Below, one piece after another: positions 53,421 through 62,311 of a DNA stretch of 64,000 bases. Within the stretch, counting starts at the first letter, position 1; each line of letters starts with the position of its first letter. Source of the DNA: Falsiroseomonas ponticola (GTDB lineage: Bacteria; Pseudomonadota; Alphaproteobacteria; Acetobacterales; Acetobacteraceae). Under the pieces are notes generated by a model, which saw nothing but the letters and a program-made list of their open reading frames with translations, ran no database searches and was not told where the DNA came from. The stretch lies in NCBI RefSeq assembly GCF_016805305.1, contig NZ_JAERQN010000014.1, forward strand, positions 48,302 to 112,301. Reading direction: 5' to 3'. The translations under genes and the position numbers were made by a program.

Positions 53421-54499
53421 GCGGGCCTCCCCAGCCGGGTTTCCGCCGCCCGCGCCAGCGTATCCGCCGCCAGCGCCAGGGCCATGATGGGCAGCGCGCC
53501 CAGCAGCATCAGGTCCGTCGCGAATTGCGCCAGGCCTTCGAAGACCAGCGCGCCGAGCCCGCCCGCGCCGACCAGGCCGCCGAGCGTCACCAGCCCGATC
53601 GCCTGCACCACCGCGACGCGCAGTCCGCCGGCGAAGACCGGCAGCGCGAGGGGCAGCCGCACCTCGGCCAGGATGCGGCCTTCCGTCATGCCCATCGCCT
53701 CCGCCGCCTGCACCGCAGCCGGATCGGCGGAAGCGAGGCCGCCGGAGACGCTGCGCCAGAGCGGCAGCGCCAGGTAGGCCGCGGTCGCCAGCACCGCCGG
53801 CAGCCAGCCGACCGCGCCCAGTCCCAGGTCCCGCAGCGCCGGCACCGCCCGCAGCAGCGCCGCCAGCAGCGGGATCAGCAGGGCGAAGAGCGCGATGGCC
53901 GGCACCACCTGCACCCCCGCCAGCGCGGCGCCGAGCGCGGCGCGGAGCCGCGGCCGCCGGAACCCCGCCCAGGCCAGCGGCACCGCCACCAGCAGGGCGA
54001 GCCCCAGCGCCGCGCCCGCCAGCGCCAGATGCGTCAGCACCGCGCCGCGCAGCGCCTCCGCCCGCGCATGCCCTTCCACCACCAGCGAGAGATGGTCGAG
54101 CCACCCGCCCGCCAGCAGCAGCGCCGCGCCGGCCGCGACCGCCACGCCCATCCAGGCACCGCGCATCGCCAGCAGCGCCAGCGCCCCCGCCATGGCCAGC
54201 CAGAACCCCGCGCCGAGGCTCGCCCGCGCGGCGGGGGCAAGCCCCGCCAGCCGTTCGCCTGCCGCCATCCCCGCCAGCGCCAGCAGCGCCAGAACCGCCA
54301 GCCCGGCGCTCGCGGCACCCGCCCAGCCCGGCAGTCGCCGCCAGGCACCCAGCGCCAGCAGCGCCACCGGCACCGCGACCCAGGCGCCCAGCGCCGCGAT
54401 GGCCGAAACGCCTTCCCCCGGCAGCAGCCGGTTCGGCGCCACGCCCAGGAAGGGCAGGGGCAGCAGCAGCGCCGCGATCGCAACCAGCGCGGGGATCAC
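53417..54499 (-). CDS. yehY: Quaternary-amine ABC permease, YehY type
   Basis: 360-aa permease with an extra N-terminal hydrophobic region (about residues 1-145) before the standard ProW-like domain, the known distinction of YehY from YehW. The coupling loop is AEAMGMTEGRILAEVRLPLALPVF. Gene order osmF-yehY-yehX-yehW is that of the E. coli operon. Confidence 0.9.
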   Translation of the reverse strand: MIPALVAIAALLLPLPFLGVAPNRLLPGEGVSAIAALGAWVAVPVALLALGAWRRLPGWAGAASAGLAVLALLALAGMAAGERLAGLAPAARASLGAGFWLAMAGALALLAMRGAWMGVAVAAGAALLLAGGWLDHLSLVVEGHARAEALRGAVLTHLALAGAALGLALLVAVPLAWAGFRRPRLRAALGAALAGVQVVPAIALFALLIPLLAALLRAVPALRDLGLGAVGWLPAVLATAAYLALPLWRSVSGGLASADPAAVQAAEAMGMTEGRILAEVRLPLALPVFAGGLRVAVVQAIGLVTLGGLVGAGGLGALVFEGLAQFATDLMLLGALPIMALALAADTLARAAETRLGRPA

Positions 54500-55413
54500 G
54501 TGCCGAGATGCGCCCGCGCTACTGCCTCCGGCGTCCGCCCCTCCACCGCCACCTGGCCGTTGAGGCGCTGCAGCACCTCCTGCGTCAGGCCAGCGAAGAC
54601 CGGCGCCAGCGCGTTGCGAATCTGGGGAAAACGTTCCAGCACCGCCTGCCGCACCACGGGGGCGGGCTCATAGACGATCTGCGCCTGCTTGTTGTCCTGC
54701 ATCACCACCAGCCCCAGCGGCTGGATCGCGCCATCCGTGCCATAGACCATCGCGGCATTGACGCCCGAAAGCCCCTGCGCCGCCGCGCGCATCGTCACCG
54801 CCGTGTCGCCGCCGGGCAGGATGGTGATGCGCTCGCGCGGGAAGGTGGCGCCATAGGCGCGTTCGAAGGCCGGCAGCGCCACCGGGCTTTCCACGAATTC
54901 GGCCGAGGCCGCGAGCCGCAGCTGCCCCGCCTTGGCGAAGAACTGCTCCAGCGTCGTCAGCCCTTCCCGCTGCGCCACGTCCCGCCGCACGGCGATGGCC
55001 CAGGTGTTGTTGGCCCGCGCGCGATCCAGCCAGACCAGCCGGTTCGCCGCCAGGTCCAGCCGCGCCACCAGCGCCGCGCCCTGGTCGCCATCGCGCCAGG
55101 CCGGGTCCTCCAGCCGTTCGAAGAAATAGGCGCCATTGCCCGTGTATTCGGGATAGAGGTCGATCTCCCCGGCCAGCAGCGCGCCGCGCACGATGCGTGT
55201 CGGGCCGAGCGAGAGGCGCGGCTCCACCGTCAGCCCGGCGCGGCGCAGCGCCTGCACGATCAGGTGGCCCAGCAGCGCGCCCTCGGTATCGATCTTGGAG
55301 GAGACGGTGATCCGCTGGTCCCGCCCCTGCGCCGCGCCGATGCGGGGCGCGGCCAGCACGCCCGCCGCCGCCAGCCCCAACCCGCGCCGTCCCCAGTTCC
55401 GCATGCCCGCCAT
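54496..55413 (-). CDS. osmF: Osmoprotectant/quaternary-amine binding protein, OsmF (YehZ) type
   Basis: 305-aa OpuAC-type periplasmic binding protein. The signal peptide is twin-Arg-like (NWGRRGLGLAAAGVLA). Binding-fold landmarks: SSKIDTEGALLGHLIVQAL, GPTRIVRGALLAGEIDLYPEYTGNGAYFF and NTWAIAVRRD. GGGAG favours 55413 over the Met at 55428. It leads a four-gene ABC operon. Substrate is a betaine-like amine by family; downstream catabolic genes make carnitine or a related beta-hydroxy amine possible (inference). Confidence 0.91.
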   Translation of the reverse strand: MAGMRNWGRRGLGLAAAGVLAAPRIGAAQGRDQRITVSSKIDTEGALLGHLIVQALRRAGLTVEPRLSLGPTRIVRGALLAGEIDLYPEYTGNGAYFFERLEDPAWRDGDQGAALVARLDLAANRLVWLDRARANNTWAIAVRRDVAQREGLTTLEQFFAKAGQLRLAASAEFVESPVALPAFERAYGATFPRERITILPGGDTAVTMRAAAQGLSGVNAAMVYGTDGAIQPLGLVVMQDNKQAQIVYEPAPVVRQAVLERFPQIRNALAPVFAGLTQEVLQRLNGQVAVEGRTPEAVARAHLGT

Positions 55414-55520
55414 CGCCGATGCTCCCATTCGCGGGGAACATCGTGCGGAACCCGCTGGCGGTTACCCTCCACACGATCCTTTGCGGATGGCCCGGGCCGA
55501 AGCGCGCCGCGGCGCGCGCC

Positions 55521-55733
55521 CTATCGCCGGCTGTCGAGTGCCTTCCACAGCCCGATGATGGCGGAGCGTGCCGTTTCCGCATCCGCGGTCAGGCGCAGCA
55601 GCCGGCCGTCGCGGGACATCAGGTGGATTTCGGAACCCTGGTCGGAGGTGAGCAGCGATGCCGCGATCAATTCGGGGGCGGGGGACTCGCGGCGTGCCGG
55701 CGCGCGTGCGTGGCCGGTGTTTTTCGGCGTCAT
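55521..55733 (-). CDS. Small 70-aa protein, unknown function
   Basis: Soluble, slightly basic 70-aa protein starting MTPKNTGHAR, with ATG 55733 preceded by AAGAGGG. The ordered core is about residues 22-70 (LIAASLLTSDQGSEIHLMSRDGRLLRL). It lies between the DUF3141 gene and osmF, on the same strand, with its own short leader. No family recognised; coding nature is supported by the ribosome site and protein-like composition. Confidence 0.55.
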   Translation of the reverse strand: MTPKNTGHARAPARRESPAPELIAASLLTSDQGSEIHLMSRDGRLLRLTADAETARSAIIGLWKALDSRR

Positions 55734-55849
55734 GGGGTGGCCCTCTTGCCGTCTCGCCGTGATTTTCGCGGCCTCTGGCAACAGCTTGGCCTGTCTCGGT
55801 TGCGCCTTCGTGAATCGCCGACGCAACCCGACAATGTTCCGCCGCCGCG

Positions 55850-58210
55850 TTACCGCTTCGCGCGGCCGTTGCGGCGCGGCGCGGCCGGTGCCTCGGGCGC
55901 GGGCAGGGCAGGGGGCGCCGCCAGCACCTGGCGCAGCCGCGCCAGCATGGCCTGGGCGCGTTCCCCCATCTCCTCCTCCGGCCCCGCCACGTCGCCCACC
56001 GTCGCCAGCGCGCGGGTGCGGTCGGCGGGATCGGGCAGCAGCGCCGGCAGCGTCGCCAGCGCTTCCTCCGGCGCCATCTCCACCACCACCGTCTGCTCCC
56101 GGATCAGCGCCTGCCGCGCGGCGGAGGAGAGGGAGGCGAAGGGCTCCTCCCCCGTCAGCAGCGCGTTGGACCGTTCCAGCCGGTTGCGCCGCACGCCGCC
56201 GCGGGCCTTGGCCAGCAGGATCATCATCCGCACCACCGCCTCGGCGTAGCCGCCCTCCGCGATGCGGGACAGGGCGGCACGCACATCGGGCGTGTCGTCC
56301 AGCATGCCCGTCACGCCATCCTGCACCGCCACATCCGGCGTGGAGGCGACGCCGAAGGCCGCCAGGCTGCCATAGACCGCGTGGAAGGCGCTTTCCTGCC
56401 AGGCGTCGCGCATGTCGCGCCACCGGTCGATCGATTGCTCCACCGTGTCGGCCCAGGCGCGTTCCAGCGCGATGAAGGGATTGTCCGGCGCGACCGGCGC
56501 GCGGTGTTCCTTCACCTGCGCCGCCAGCCCGGCCAGCGGCGCCATCAGCGGGTTCTGGTCGCTGACCATGTAGCGCCGCGCCCGCATCGGGTTCATCTGC
56601 CGCCGCGCCTCGGCCGTCTTCTCCGTCGCGAATTGCCGGATCACCGGGCTCGCGAAGGTGTCGTAGGCCATCTGGTTCATGGCGGAGATGCGCGCCACCG
56701 CCGGGAAGGCCTCGTTCGCCGCCTCGCCGCTCACGGCGCGGATATCGGCGACCGTCCGCTCCACCAGCTCCACCTGGTAGCCGGCATTCAGCCCGGAGCC
56801 TTCCGCCCCCGTGATCCGCATCTCATAGAGGCCTGGCGCCACGCTCTCGATCAGGTCGAGGGTATTGGCGATCTCCGTGTGTTCCTTGTTGGCGATCTTG
56901 CCGGAGACGAAGATGCCGAGATGGCCGATATCGTCATGCACGAGATAGACGATGGTCTGGCCGAGCGTCTTGATCTCCTGCTCGTCGCGATAGACGTCGG
57001 CGATCCAGCGCAGCGCCTGGCCGGGCGGCGTGATGTTGTCGCCGGCGGAGGCGAAGACCACGATCGGCGACTTCACCGACCGCATGTTGAAGCTGGCGCC
57101 CTTGCCCGCGCTGATCTCGCCGCGCGCGAAGCGGTCGCCGATGAACAGGTTCTCGACGATCCAGCGGATCTCGTCCCGCGTCATCAGGAAGTAGCCGCCC
57201 CACCACTTCTCGAATTCCAGGAAGCGTTCGGCCTCGGTGTCCGCCTTCTCGTAGAGGTTGTAGTACTTGCGGAACCAGGTGTTGCCCGGCGACAGGCTCT
57301 CGAAGTTGGCCACCAGGTTGGCGCCGTCGAAGGTCCCGTTGCCGAGGTCGGCCAGCAGCGCCGCGGGCCAGGACCCGCCGGCGAGGCCGCCGGTGTAGCG
57401 CATCGGGTTCCGCCCCTTCTCCCCCGCCCAGTAGGACAGCGGCGCGCCGTTCAGCACCAGGGGCCCGGTCAGGTCGGGCTCGCTGGCGCCCAGCATCATC
57501 ACCGCCCAGCCGCCCTGGCAATTGCCGATCACGACCGGCTTCTGCGCCTCCGGGTGGCGCTCATGGATGGTGCGGAGGAAGGTCGCCTCCGCGCTGGTGA
57601 TGTCGAGGATGGTCTGCCCCGGCTCCGGGTCCCGGAAGAAGATGACGAAATAGACGGGGTGGCCGCGCCGCAGCGCGACGCCCACCTGGCTGTCGGACTT
57701 GAAGCCGCCGATCCCCGCCCCGTGGCCCGCGCGCGGGTCGATGATGACGAAGGGGCGCATGGTGGGGTCGGTGGGCTTGAAGCCCTCCGGCGGCCTGATC
57801 CGCACCAGGGCGTAGTTGCAGCGCCGCGGCAGGGTGCGGCCATCCACCACCATGTCCCAGTCGAAGACCAGCACCGGCGGGCAGCCCGCCTTCTCATGCT
57901 CCACGAAGGCATTGCCGGCCTGGCGCATCGTGTCCCAGAACAGGATGGAGCGCTGCGTCGCATCCACCGCATAGGCCATGGCATCCTGCGCCAGCGCCGC
58001 CGGGGACTTGCCGGCCAGCGCCGCGGCCGGGTTGCGGTCCCCGGGGGCGGAAAAGCTCGGCCGCATCACGGGGGCCAGCGCCGCCATCTGCCGCGCCGCC
58101 ACGTCGCCCATCTGCCGCGCCTGGTCCAGGAAGCGGGCCATGGTCTCCACGCCCCGGGACAGGAGGTCAGGGCCGGGGGGCATCCCGGGGCGCGTGGTGG
58201 ACGTGCTCAT
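55850..58210 (-). CDS. DUF3141 protein with PHA-synthase-like catalytic triad
   Basis: 786 aa. The central alpha/beta-hydrolase has a lipase-like box with cysteine nucleophile, GNCQGG (Cys231), Asp391 (SAGDNITPP) and His430 (DIGHLG), the Cys-Asp-His set and spacing of class I PHA synthases such as PhaC (Cys319, Asp480, His508 in Cupriavidus from memory). The N-terminal ~130 residues recall PhaC's FLDQARQ region. A long C-terminal extension (about 520-786) is unlike PhaC and ends in an Ala/Pro-rich basic tail. AAGGAAA precedes ATG 58210. It may polymerise, transfer or hydrolyse hydroxyacyl thioesters; activity untested from sequence. Confidence 0.88.
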   Translation of the reverse strand: MSTSTTRPGMPPGPDLLSRGVETMARFLDQARQMGDVAARQMAALAPVMRPSFSAPGDRNPAAALAGKSPAALAQDAMAYAVDATQRSILFWDTMRQAGNAFVEHEKAGCPPVLVFDWDMVVDGRTLPRRCNYALVRIRPPEGFKPTDPTMRPFVIIDPRAGHGAGIGGFKSDSQVGVALRRGHPVYFVIFFRDPEPGQTILDITSAEATFLRTIHERHPEAQKPVVIGNCQGGWAVMMLGASEPDLTGPLVLNGAPLSYWAGEKGRNPMRYTGGLAGGSWPAALLADLGNGTFDGANLVANFESLSPGNTWFRKYYNLYEKADTEAERFLEFEKWWGGYFLMTRDEIRWIVENLFIGDRFARGEISAGKGASFNMRSVKSPIVVFASAGDNITPPGQALRWIADVYRDEQEIKTLGQTIVYLVHDDIGHLGIFVSGKIANKEHTEIANTLDLIESVAPGLYEMRITGAEGSGLNAGYQVELVERTVADIRAVSGEAANEAFPAVARISAMNQMAYDTFASPVIRQFATEKTAEARRQMNPMRARRYMVSDQNPLMAPLAGLAAQVKEHRAPVAPDNPFIALERAWADTVEQSIDRWRDMRDAWQESAFHAVYGSLAAFGVASTPDVAVQDGVTGMLDDTPDVRAALSRIAEGGYAEAVVRMMILLAKARGGVRRNRLERSNALLTGEEPFASLSSAARQALIREQTVVVEMAPEEALATLPALLPDPADRTRALATVGDVAGPEEEMGERAQAMLARLRQVLAAPPALPAPEAPAAPRRNGRAKR

Positions 58211-58350
58211 CCGTGCTTTTCCTTGCCGTGTGGCGTCCGGTCTTGCCCGGGCGTGGTGCCGCCCCAACGGGGCGGGCAGGCCGCCGGTTCGCCAGCCTCC
58301 GGGCTTCTGCCGTGCAACTTGCTGCGCCGCAACATAATTCCGTGAAAGCC
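58211..58350 (-). promoter_or_regulatory. Leader of the DUF3141 gene with TTGC repeats
   Basis: 140-bp gap. On the minus strand TTGCGGCGCAGCAA (58332-58319), a near-palindrome, is followed at once by GTTGCA (58318-58313). TGC-rich sites of this kind bind PhaR-type regulators of PHA granule genes elsewhere. No sure promoter boxes. Confidence 0.35.
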
Positions 58351-59466
58351 TTAGGCCGCGAGTGTGAACCGATCCTGATGGAAGGCCGCGATCGGCAGGT
58401 TGGTCGCGCCCCGCGCCAGCAATTCCGCCACCGCCGCCCCCGCGGCCGGGCTCAGCTGGAAGCCGTGGCCGGAGAAGCCGAAGGAATGGAACAGCCCGGG
58501 CAGGGCGCGGCTTTCCCCGATGACCGGCACCTCGTCGGGCGTCCGGGCCTCGATCCCCGCCCAGCTCCGCACCATCCGCGCGCCCCGCATCATCGGGAAC
58601 AGCTCGCAGGATATCCGCGCCGCATGCGCCAGGCTGCCGAACAGCACGGTGGAGGTCTCCGCCACCACGTCGTTCCGCCCCTGGTGCCCGCCGCCGATCA
58701 CCACCGTCCCGTTCGCCACCTGCTTGAAGGAGAGGGAGCGGGAGGTCGCGCCGACCGTCGGCTCGCAGAAGCGCGGCAGGCGTTCCGTCACGATCATCAT
58801 GCTGGCCTTCACGCCGCAGGGGATCTCCTCCCCCACCATCCGGGCGATCCGCGTCGCCCAGGCGCCGGCGCAATTGGCCACGCGCTCGGCCTCATGCGCG
58901 CCCTGGTCGGTCTCGACGATGATGGTGCCGGCGGCGGTGGCGCGCAGGCCGGTCACGGCCACGCCCTCCAGGATCGTGACCCCCGCCTGTTCCGCCGCGC
59001 GGCGGAAGGCCATGACGGTGCGCATCGGGTCCGCCGACCCGTCATCCCGCACCACCAGCGCGCCGACGACATGCGGCGCCACGGCCGGCAGCAGGCGGCG
59101 CGCCTCCGCCTGGTCCACCACCTCCTCATGCGTCCAGCCCAGCGCCCGCACGGCGGCGACCCGCGCCTCGTTCTTCGCCATGTCGGCGGGGCTTTCCGCG
59201 ACCTTCACCTGCCCGGTGGCGCGGAAGCCGCAATCATCGCCGACGATCTTCCCGATCCCGGCCCACATCTCCGCGGAGACGACGGAGAGCGCGATCTCCC
59301 TGAGGTCCCGCCCCAGCCGGCGCACGCCCCCCGCATTCACGCCGGAGGAATGCCGCCCGACATGCCGGCGCTCCAGCAGCGTGACCTGCCAGCCGGGCGT
59401 GCGTTGCAGGTGCAGCGCGGTGGAGAGCCCGTGCAGCCCGCCCCCGATGACGACGGCCTGTCTCAC
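58351..59466 (-). CDS. FAD-dependent DAO-family oxidoreductase (beta subunit)
   Basis: 371-aa D-amino-acid oxidase/sarcosine-oxidase-type flavoprotein. The N-terminal VIGGGLHGLSTALHLQ dinucleotide loop and the C-terminal GHGFQLSPAAG flavin-binding region are intact. GTG 59466 overlaps the upstream stop as GTGA; an upstream in-frame ORF is shadow. It is the last gene of an operon whose middle genes encode HcnB- and HcnA-like partners, so it probably acts as the substrate-oxidising subunit of an amine, opine or hydroxyproline dehydrogenase. Confidence 0.9.
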   Translation of the reverse strand: MRQAVVIGGGLHGLSTALHLQRTPGWQVTLLERRHVGRHSSGVNAGGVRRLGRDLREIALSVVSAEMWAGIGKIVGDDCGFRATGQVKVAESPADMAKNEARVAAVRALGWTHEEVVDQAEARRLLPAVAPHVVGALVVRDDGSADPMRTVMAFRRAAEQAGVTILEGVAVTGLRATAAGTIIVETDQGAHEAERVANCAGAWATRIARMVGEEIPCGVKASMMIVTERLPRFCEPTVGATSRSLSFKQVANGTVVIGGGHQGRNDVVAETSTVLFGSLAHAARISCELFPMMRGARMVRSWAGIEARTPDEVPVIGESRALPGLFHSFGFSGHGFQLSPAAGAAVAELLARGATNLPIAAFHQDRFTLAA

Positions 59467-60839
59467 GCCTCCGCCAGCGCCGCGAGTTCGCCGAGCGTCA
59501 GTGGCTTGGTCGGGAAGCGCGTGCGGAAGGGATCGACGGTGGCGGGATCGACGCCCCGCGCCTGCGCGATCACCCCATGCACGGCGGGCCCACAGATGCG
59601 CCCCTGGCACGCGCCCATGCCGGCCCTGGTAAAGGCCTTGGTCTGGTTGGCGCCGAGGCAGCCCAGCGCGACGGCGCCGCGGAGCTTGCCCGCCGTCACT
59701 TCCTCGCAGCGGCAGACGATGGTGCCGTCCTCGATCGCCGCTTCCGGCAAGGGCGGGAACAGCGCGTCCAGGAAGCGCCGCGGCGCGCGCTGCCGCTTCC
59801 ATTCCAGCCGGATGCGCCCGGCTTCCGCGTTGCGCTGGTCCGCCGTCAGCCTGCCCAGCGCCCGCGCCGCCTCGATCGCCGCCAGCCGCCCGGCCAGCGC
59901 CGCCACCCTGGCGCCGCCGATGCCGCCGGAATCGCCCGCGACCATCACGCCCTCGACCGTCGTGTTGCCCCAGTCGTCGAGGCGCGGCTTCCAGCAGCGC
60001 TGGCCCGCATCCCAGTCATGCGCGCAGCCCGGGATGGCGCGCGTCACCTGCGTGTTCGGCACCACGCCGTCATGCAGCAGCAGAAGCTCGGCGGGGCGCG
60101 ACCAGCCATCGATGACGATGCGCTCCAGCCGCCCATCGCCTTCCGCCACCAGCCTGGTCGCGCGGCGGATCGGGATGCCGGCATTGCGGATGCGCTGCTG
60201 CCAGGCCAGCCCCTTCGCCAGGTATTCCGGCGCCCGCAGCGCATTCGGCAGGTGCCAGGCCGCCCGCGCCAGACCGCCGGGCGGGGAGAGGTCGATGATC
60301 CCCTCCACCCGGCCGCCCTTCGCCACCACCTGGTTGGCATAGAGCCACAGCAGCGGCCCCTGGCCCGCGATCCACGCCTTGCCCTCCGGCAGCAGCCCCG
60401 CCGTCTTCAGCGCGATCTGCGCGGCGCCGACCGTCATCACCCCCGGCAGCGTCCAGCCCGGGATCGGCACCGGCCGTTCCGTCGCGCCGGCGCAGAGGAT
60501 CAGCCGCCTGGCGCTGGCGCTGCGCGCCGCGCCGCCCTCGGACCAGAAGACCTTCCCCTCCGGCTCCACCGCCCAGAGCGTAGCATCCGGCCGGTAATCC
60601 GCACCGGAGGCCCGGAACGCCGCGGCCAGCCTCGCCCCATCCCGGTCCTGCCCATCCTTCGCGGGCCGCGCTTCCACCGCGCTCTTCTTCAGACGCGCCT
60701 CGACGGCGCGATGCACCTGCCCGCCCGGCTGCGCATTCTCGTCCAGCACCAGCACGGAAAAGCCACGCGCCCGCGCCTCCGTCGCCGCCGCCATGCCCGC
60801 CGGGCCGGCGCCGAGGACCAGGATATCCACCTGCGTCAC
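59463..60839 (-). CDS. HcnB/OoxA-like FAD and [2Fe-2S] oxidoreductase (alpha subunit)
   Basis: 458 aa. N-terminal FAD loop VLGAGPAGMAAATEA, a second NAD/FAD-type strand GKAWIAGQGPLLWLYANQ, and a C-terminal BFD-like [2Fe-2S] domain with CRC near 375-380 (VCRCEEVT) and GACQGRICG. This matches the alpha subunit of opine oxidase, hydrogen-cyanide synthase HcnB and D-hydroxyproline dehydrogenase. It overlaps the ferredoxin-like gene (ATGA at 60839) and the DAO gene. Confidence 0.91.
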   Translation of the reverse strand: MTQVDILVLGAGPAGMAAATEARARGFSVLVLDENAQPGGQVHRAVEARLKKSAVEARPAKDGQDRDGARLAAAFRASGADYRPDATLWAVEPEGKVFWSEGGAARSASARRLILCAGATERPVPIPGWTLPGVMTVGAAQIALKTAGLLPEGKAWIAGQGPLLWLYANQVVAKGGRVEGIIDLSPPGGLARAAWHLPNALRAPEYLAKGLAWQQRIRNAGIPIRRATRLVAEGDGRLERIVIDGWSRPAELLLLHDGVVPNTQVTRAIPGCAHDWDAGQRCWKPRLDDWGNTTVEGVMVAGDSGGIGGARVAALAGRLAAIEAARALGRLTADQRNAEAGRIRLEWKRQRAPRRFLDALFPPLPEAAIEDGTIVCRCEEVTAGKLRGAVALGCLGANQTKAFTRAGMGACQGRICGPAVHGVIAQARGVDPATVDPFRTRFPTKPLTLGELAALAEA

Positions 60840-61138
60840 GCCGCATCCTCCGACTCATGAAAATGGCGCGCGCCGCGCTGCATCGCCGCCACCATCCCCG
60901 GCCGCACCGGCGCCAGGCAGGCCTGCACGTTCTGCTGCCCGTCGAGTTCCACCAGGCAATCGAAGCAGGCCCCCATCAGGCAGAGCGGCCCGCGCTCCGC
61001 CCCCGTCACCGGCGTCTGCCGGAAGGCGGCGACACCGGCGGCGAGCAGCGCCACCGCCAGGCTTTCCCCCGCGCGGGCGGGAATCTCCCGCCCCTCCCAT
61101 CGGATGGTGCAGTCGGTGGGCTCAGTGCGACGAAACAT
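60836..61138 (-). CDS. HcnA-like [2Fe-2S] ferredoxin subunit (gamma)
   Basis: 100-aa Fer2_4-type ferredoxin with Cys53, 58, 61 and 74 (CLMGACFDC...C), the spacing of HcnA/OoxX proteins. It passes electrons between the alpha and beta subunits. It overlaps the upstream DAO gene by 17 nt and the alpha-subunit gene by ATGA. Confidence 0.91.
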   Translation of the reverse strand: MFRRTEPTDCTIRWEGREIPARAGESLAVALLAAGVAAFRQTPVTGAERGPLCLMGACFDCLVELDGQQNVQACLAPVRPGMVAAMQRGARHFHESEDAA

Positions 61139-62249
61139 GGGTCATCCCCCGGAAGCGCTCCGGATGCAGGTCTATGGCGAAGTCGGGCAGCCGCCCAGCC
61201 AGGATCCCCGCCGCCAGCGGCCCCGCATGCACGGCGGCCAGCGTGACGCCGGAATGGCAGGTGGCGACGAAGCAGCCGGGATGCGTCGCACTTTCCGCAT
61301 AGGCCGGGAAGCCATCCGGCGTCATCGGCCTCAGCGCCGCCCAGGCGCGGTTCATGCGCGCACCCCGGATGGCGGGCAGCACGCGGATCGCCCGCGCGGC
61401 CATGCGCGCGAGCGCCGCGGTCGTCGTCGCGATCTCGAAGCTGCCGTCATCCTCGTTGGTCACGCCGATCTGGATGGTGCCATCCCCGGTCTGGCGCAGC
61501 GCGCTGGCGGGCAAAGGCAGGATCGGGTCCAGCCTTTCCGTCACGATGTTCTGTCCGCGCACGGGCCGCACCGGCACGTCGATCCCGACCATCGCCGCGA
61601 TCGGCGTCGTCGCCACCCCCGCCGCGACGACCACGCGCGAAGCCTCCACCGCGCTGCCATCCGCCCGCGCGATCCGCCAGGCCCCCGCGGCGCCGTCGAT
61701 CCCCGTCACCCGCGCCCCCGGCCGGTGCTGCCCGCCCGCCCGCAGCAGCCCCGCCTGCATGCCCTGCAGCAGCACCAGCGGATCGGCATGCCCGTCGGAG
61801 GGATCGAAGCTCGCGCCCAGCACCTCCGGCCCCAGCGGGCAGCCCGGCATCAGGTCCAGCAATTCCCGCCGGTCCAGCATCCGCAGCGTCGCGTGGCCGT
61901 CATTGTGCCGGCGCCTGACGAAGGCGGCCTTGGCCTCCAGCTCCCGCTCATCCAGGCAGAAGCCGAGCCCGCCCGTCGCGCGGTAATGCACGTCCCGCCC
62001 CGCCAGGCCCGATACGCGCTCCGCCAGGTCGGGCCACAGCCGGATGCTCTGCCGCGTCCAGTCGCCATAGGCGGGCATGCCATCGCCCTTGGACTGGCCC
62101 CAGACCAGGCCGAAATTGCCGCGCGCCGCCCGCAGCGCGACATCACCCTCATCCAGCAGCGCCACGCGCGCGCCCTGGACCGCGCAGCCATAGGCGATGG
62201 CCGTGCCGACCATGCCGCCACCGATCACCGCGACGTCGAAGCGCTCCAT
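61122..62249 (-). CDS. FAD-dependent DAO-family oxidoreductase (second beta-type subunit)
   Basis: 375-aa flavoprotein with VIGGGMVGTAIAYG, the long RGNFGLVWGQSKG active-site region and C-terminal CHSGVTLAAVHAG. It is clearly related to but distinct from the DAO subunit at 58.4 kb. ATG 62270 (seven codons earlier) has a better AGGA ribosome site and is a real alternative start. It begins the four-gene operon and is divergent from a family-5 binding protein. Having two DAO subunits with one HcnA/B pair is unusual. Confidence 0.88.
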   Translation of the reverse strand: MERFDVAVIGGGMVGTAIAYGCAVQGARVALLDEGDVALRAARGNFGLVWGQSKGDGMPAYGDWTRQSIRLWPDLAERVSGLAGRDVHYRATGGLGFCLDERELEAKAAFVRRRHNDGHATLRMLDRRELLDLMPGCPLGPEVLGASFDPSDGHADPLVLLQGMQAGLLRAGGQHRPGARVTGIDGAAGAWRIARADGSAVEASRVVVAAGVATTPIAAMVGIDVPVRPVRGQNIVTERLDPILPLPASALRQTGDGTIQIGVTNEDDGSFEIATTTAALARMAARAIRVLPAIRGARMNRAWAALRPMTPDGFPAYAESATHPGCFVATCHSGVTLAAVHAGPLAAGILAGRLPDFAIDLHPERFRGMTHVSSH

Positions 62250-62311
62250 GGTTGCGAGCGTGGCCCGCATGGCCCCATCCTGCAAGCCACCAGTGGGTGG
62301 GGAAGAACGCG

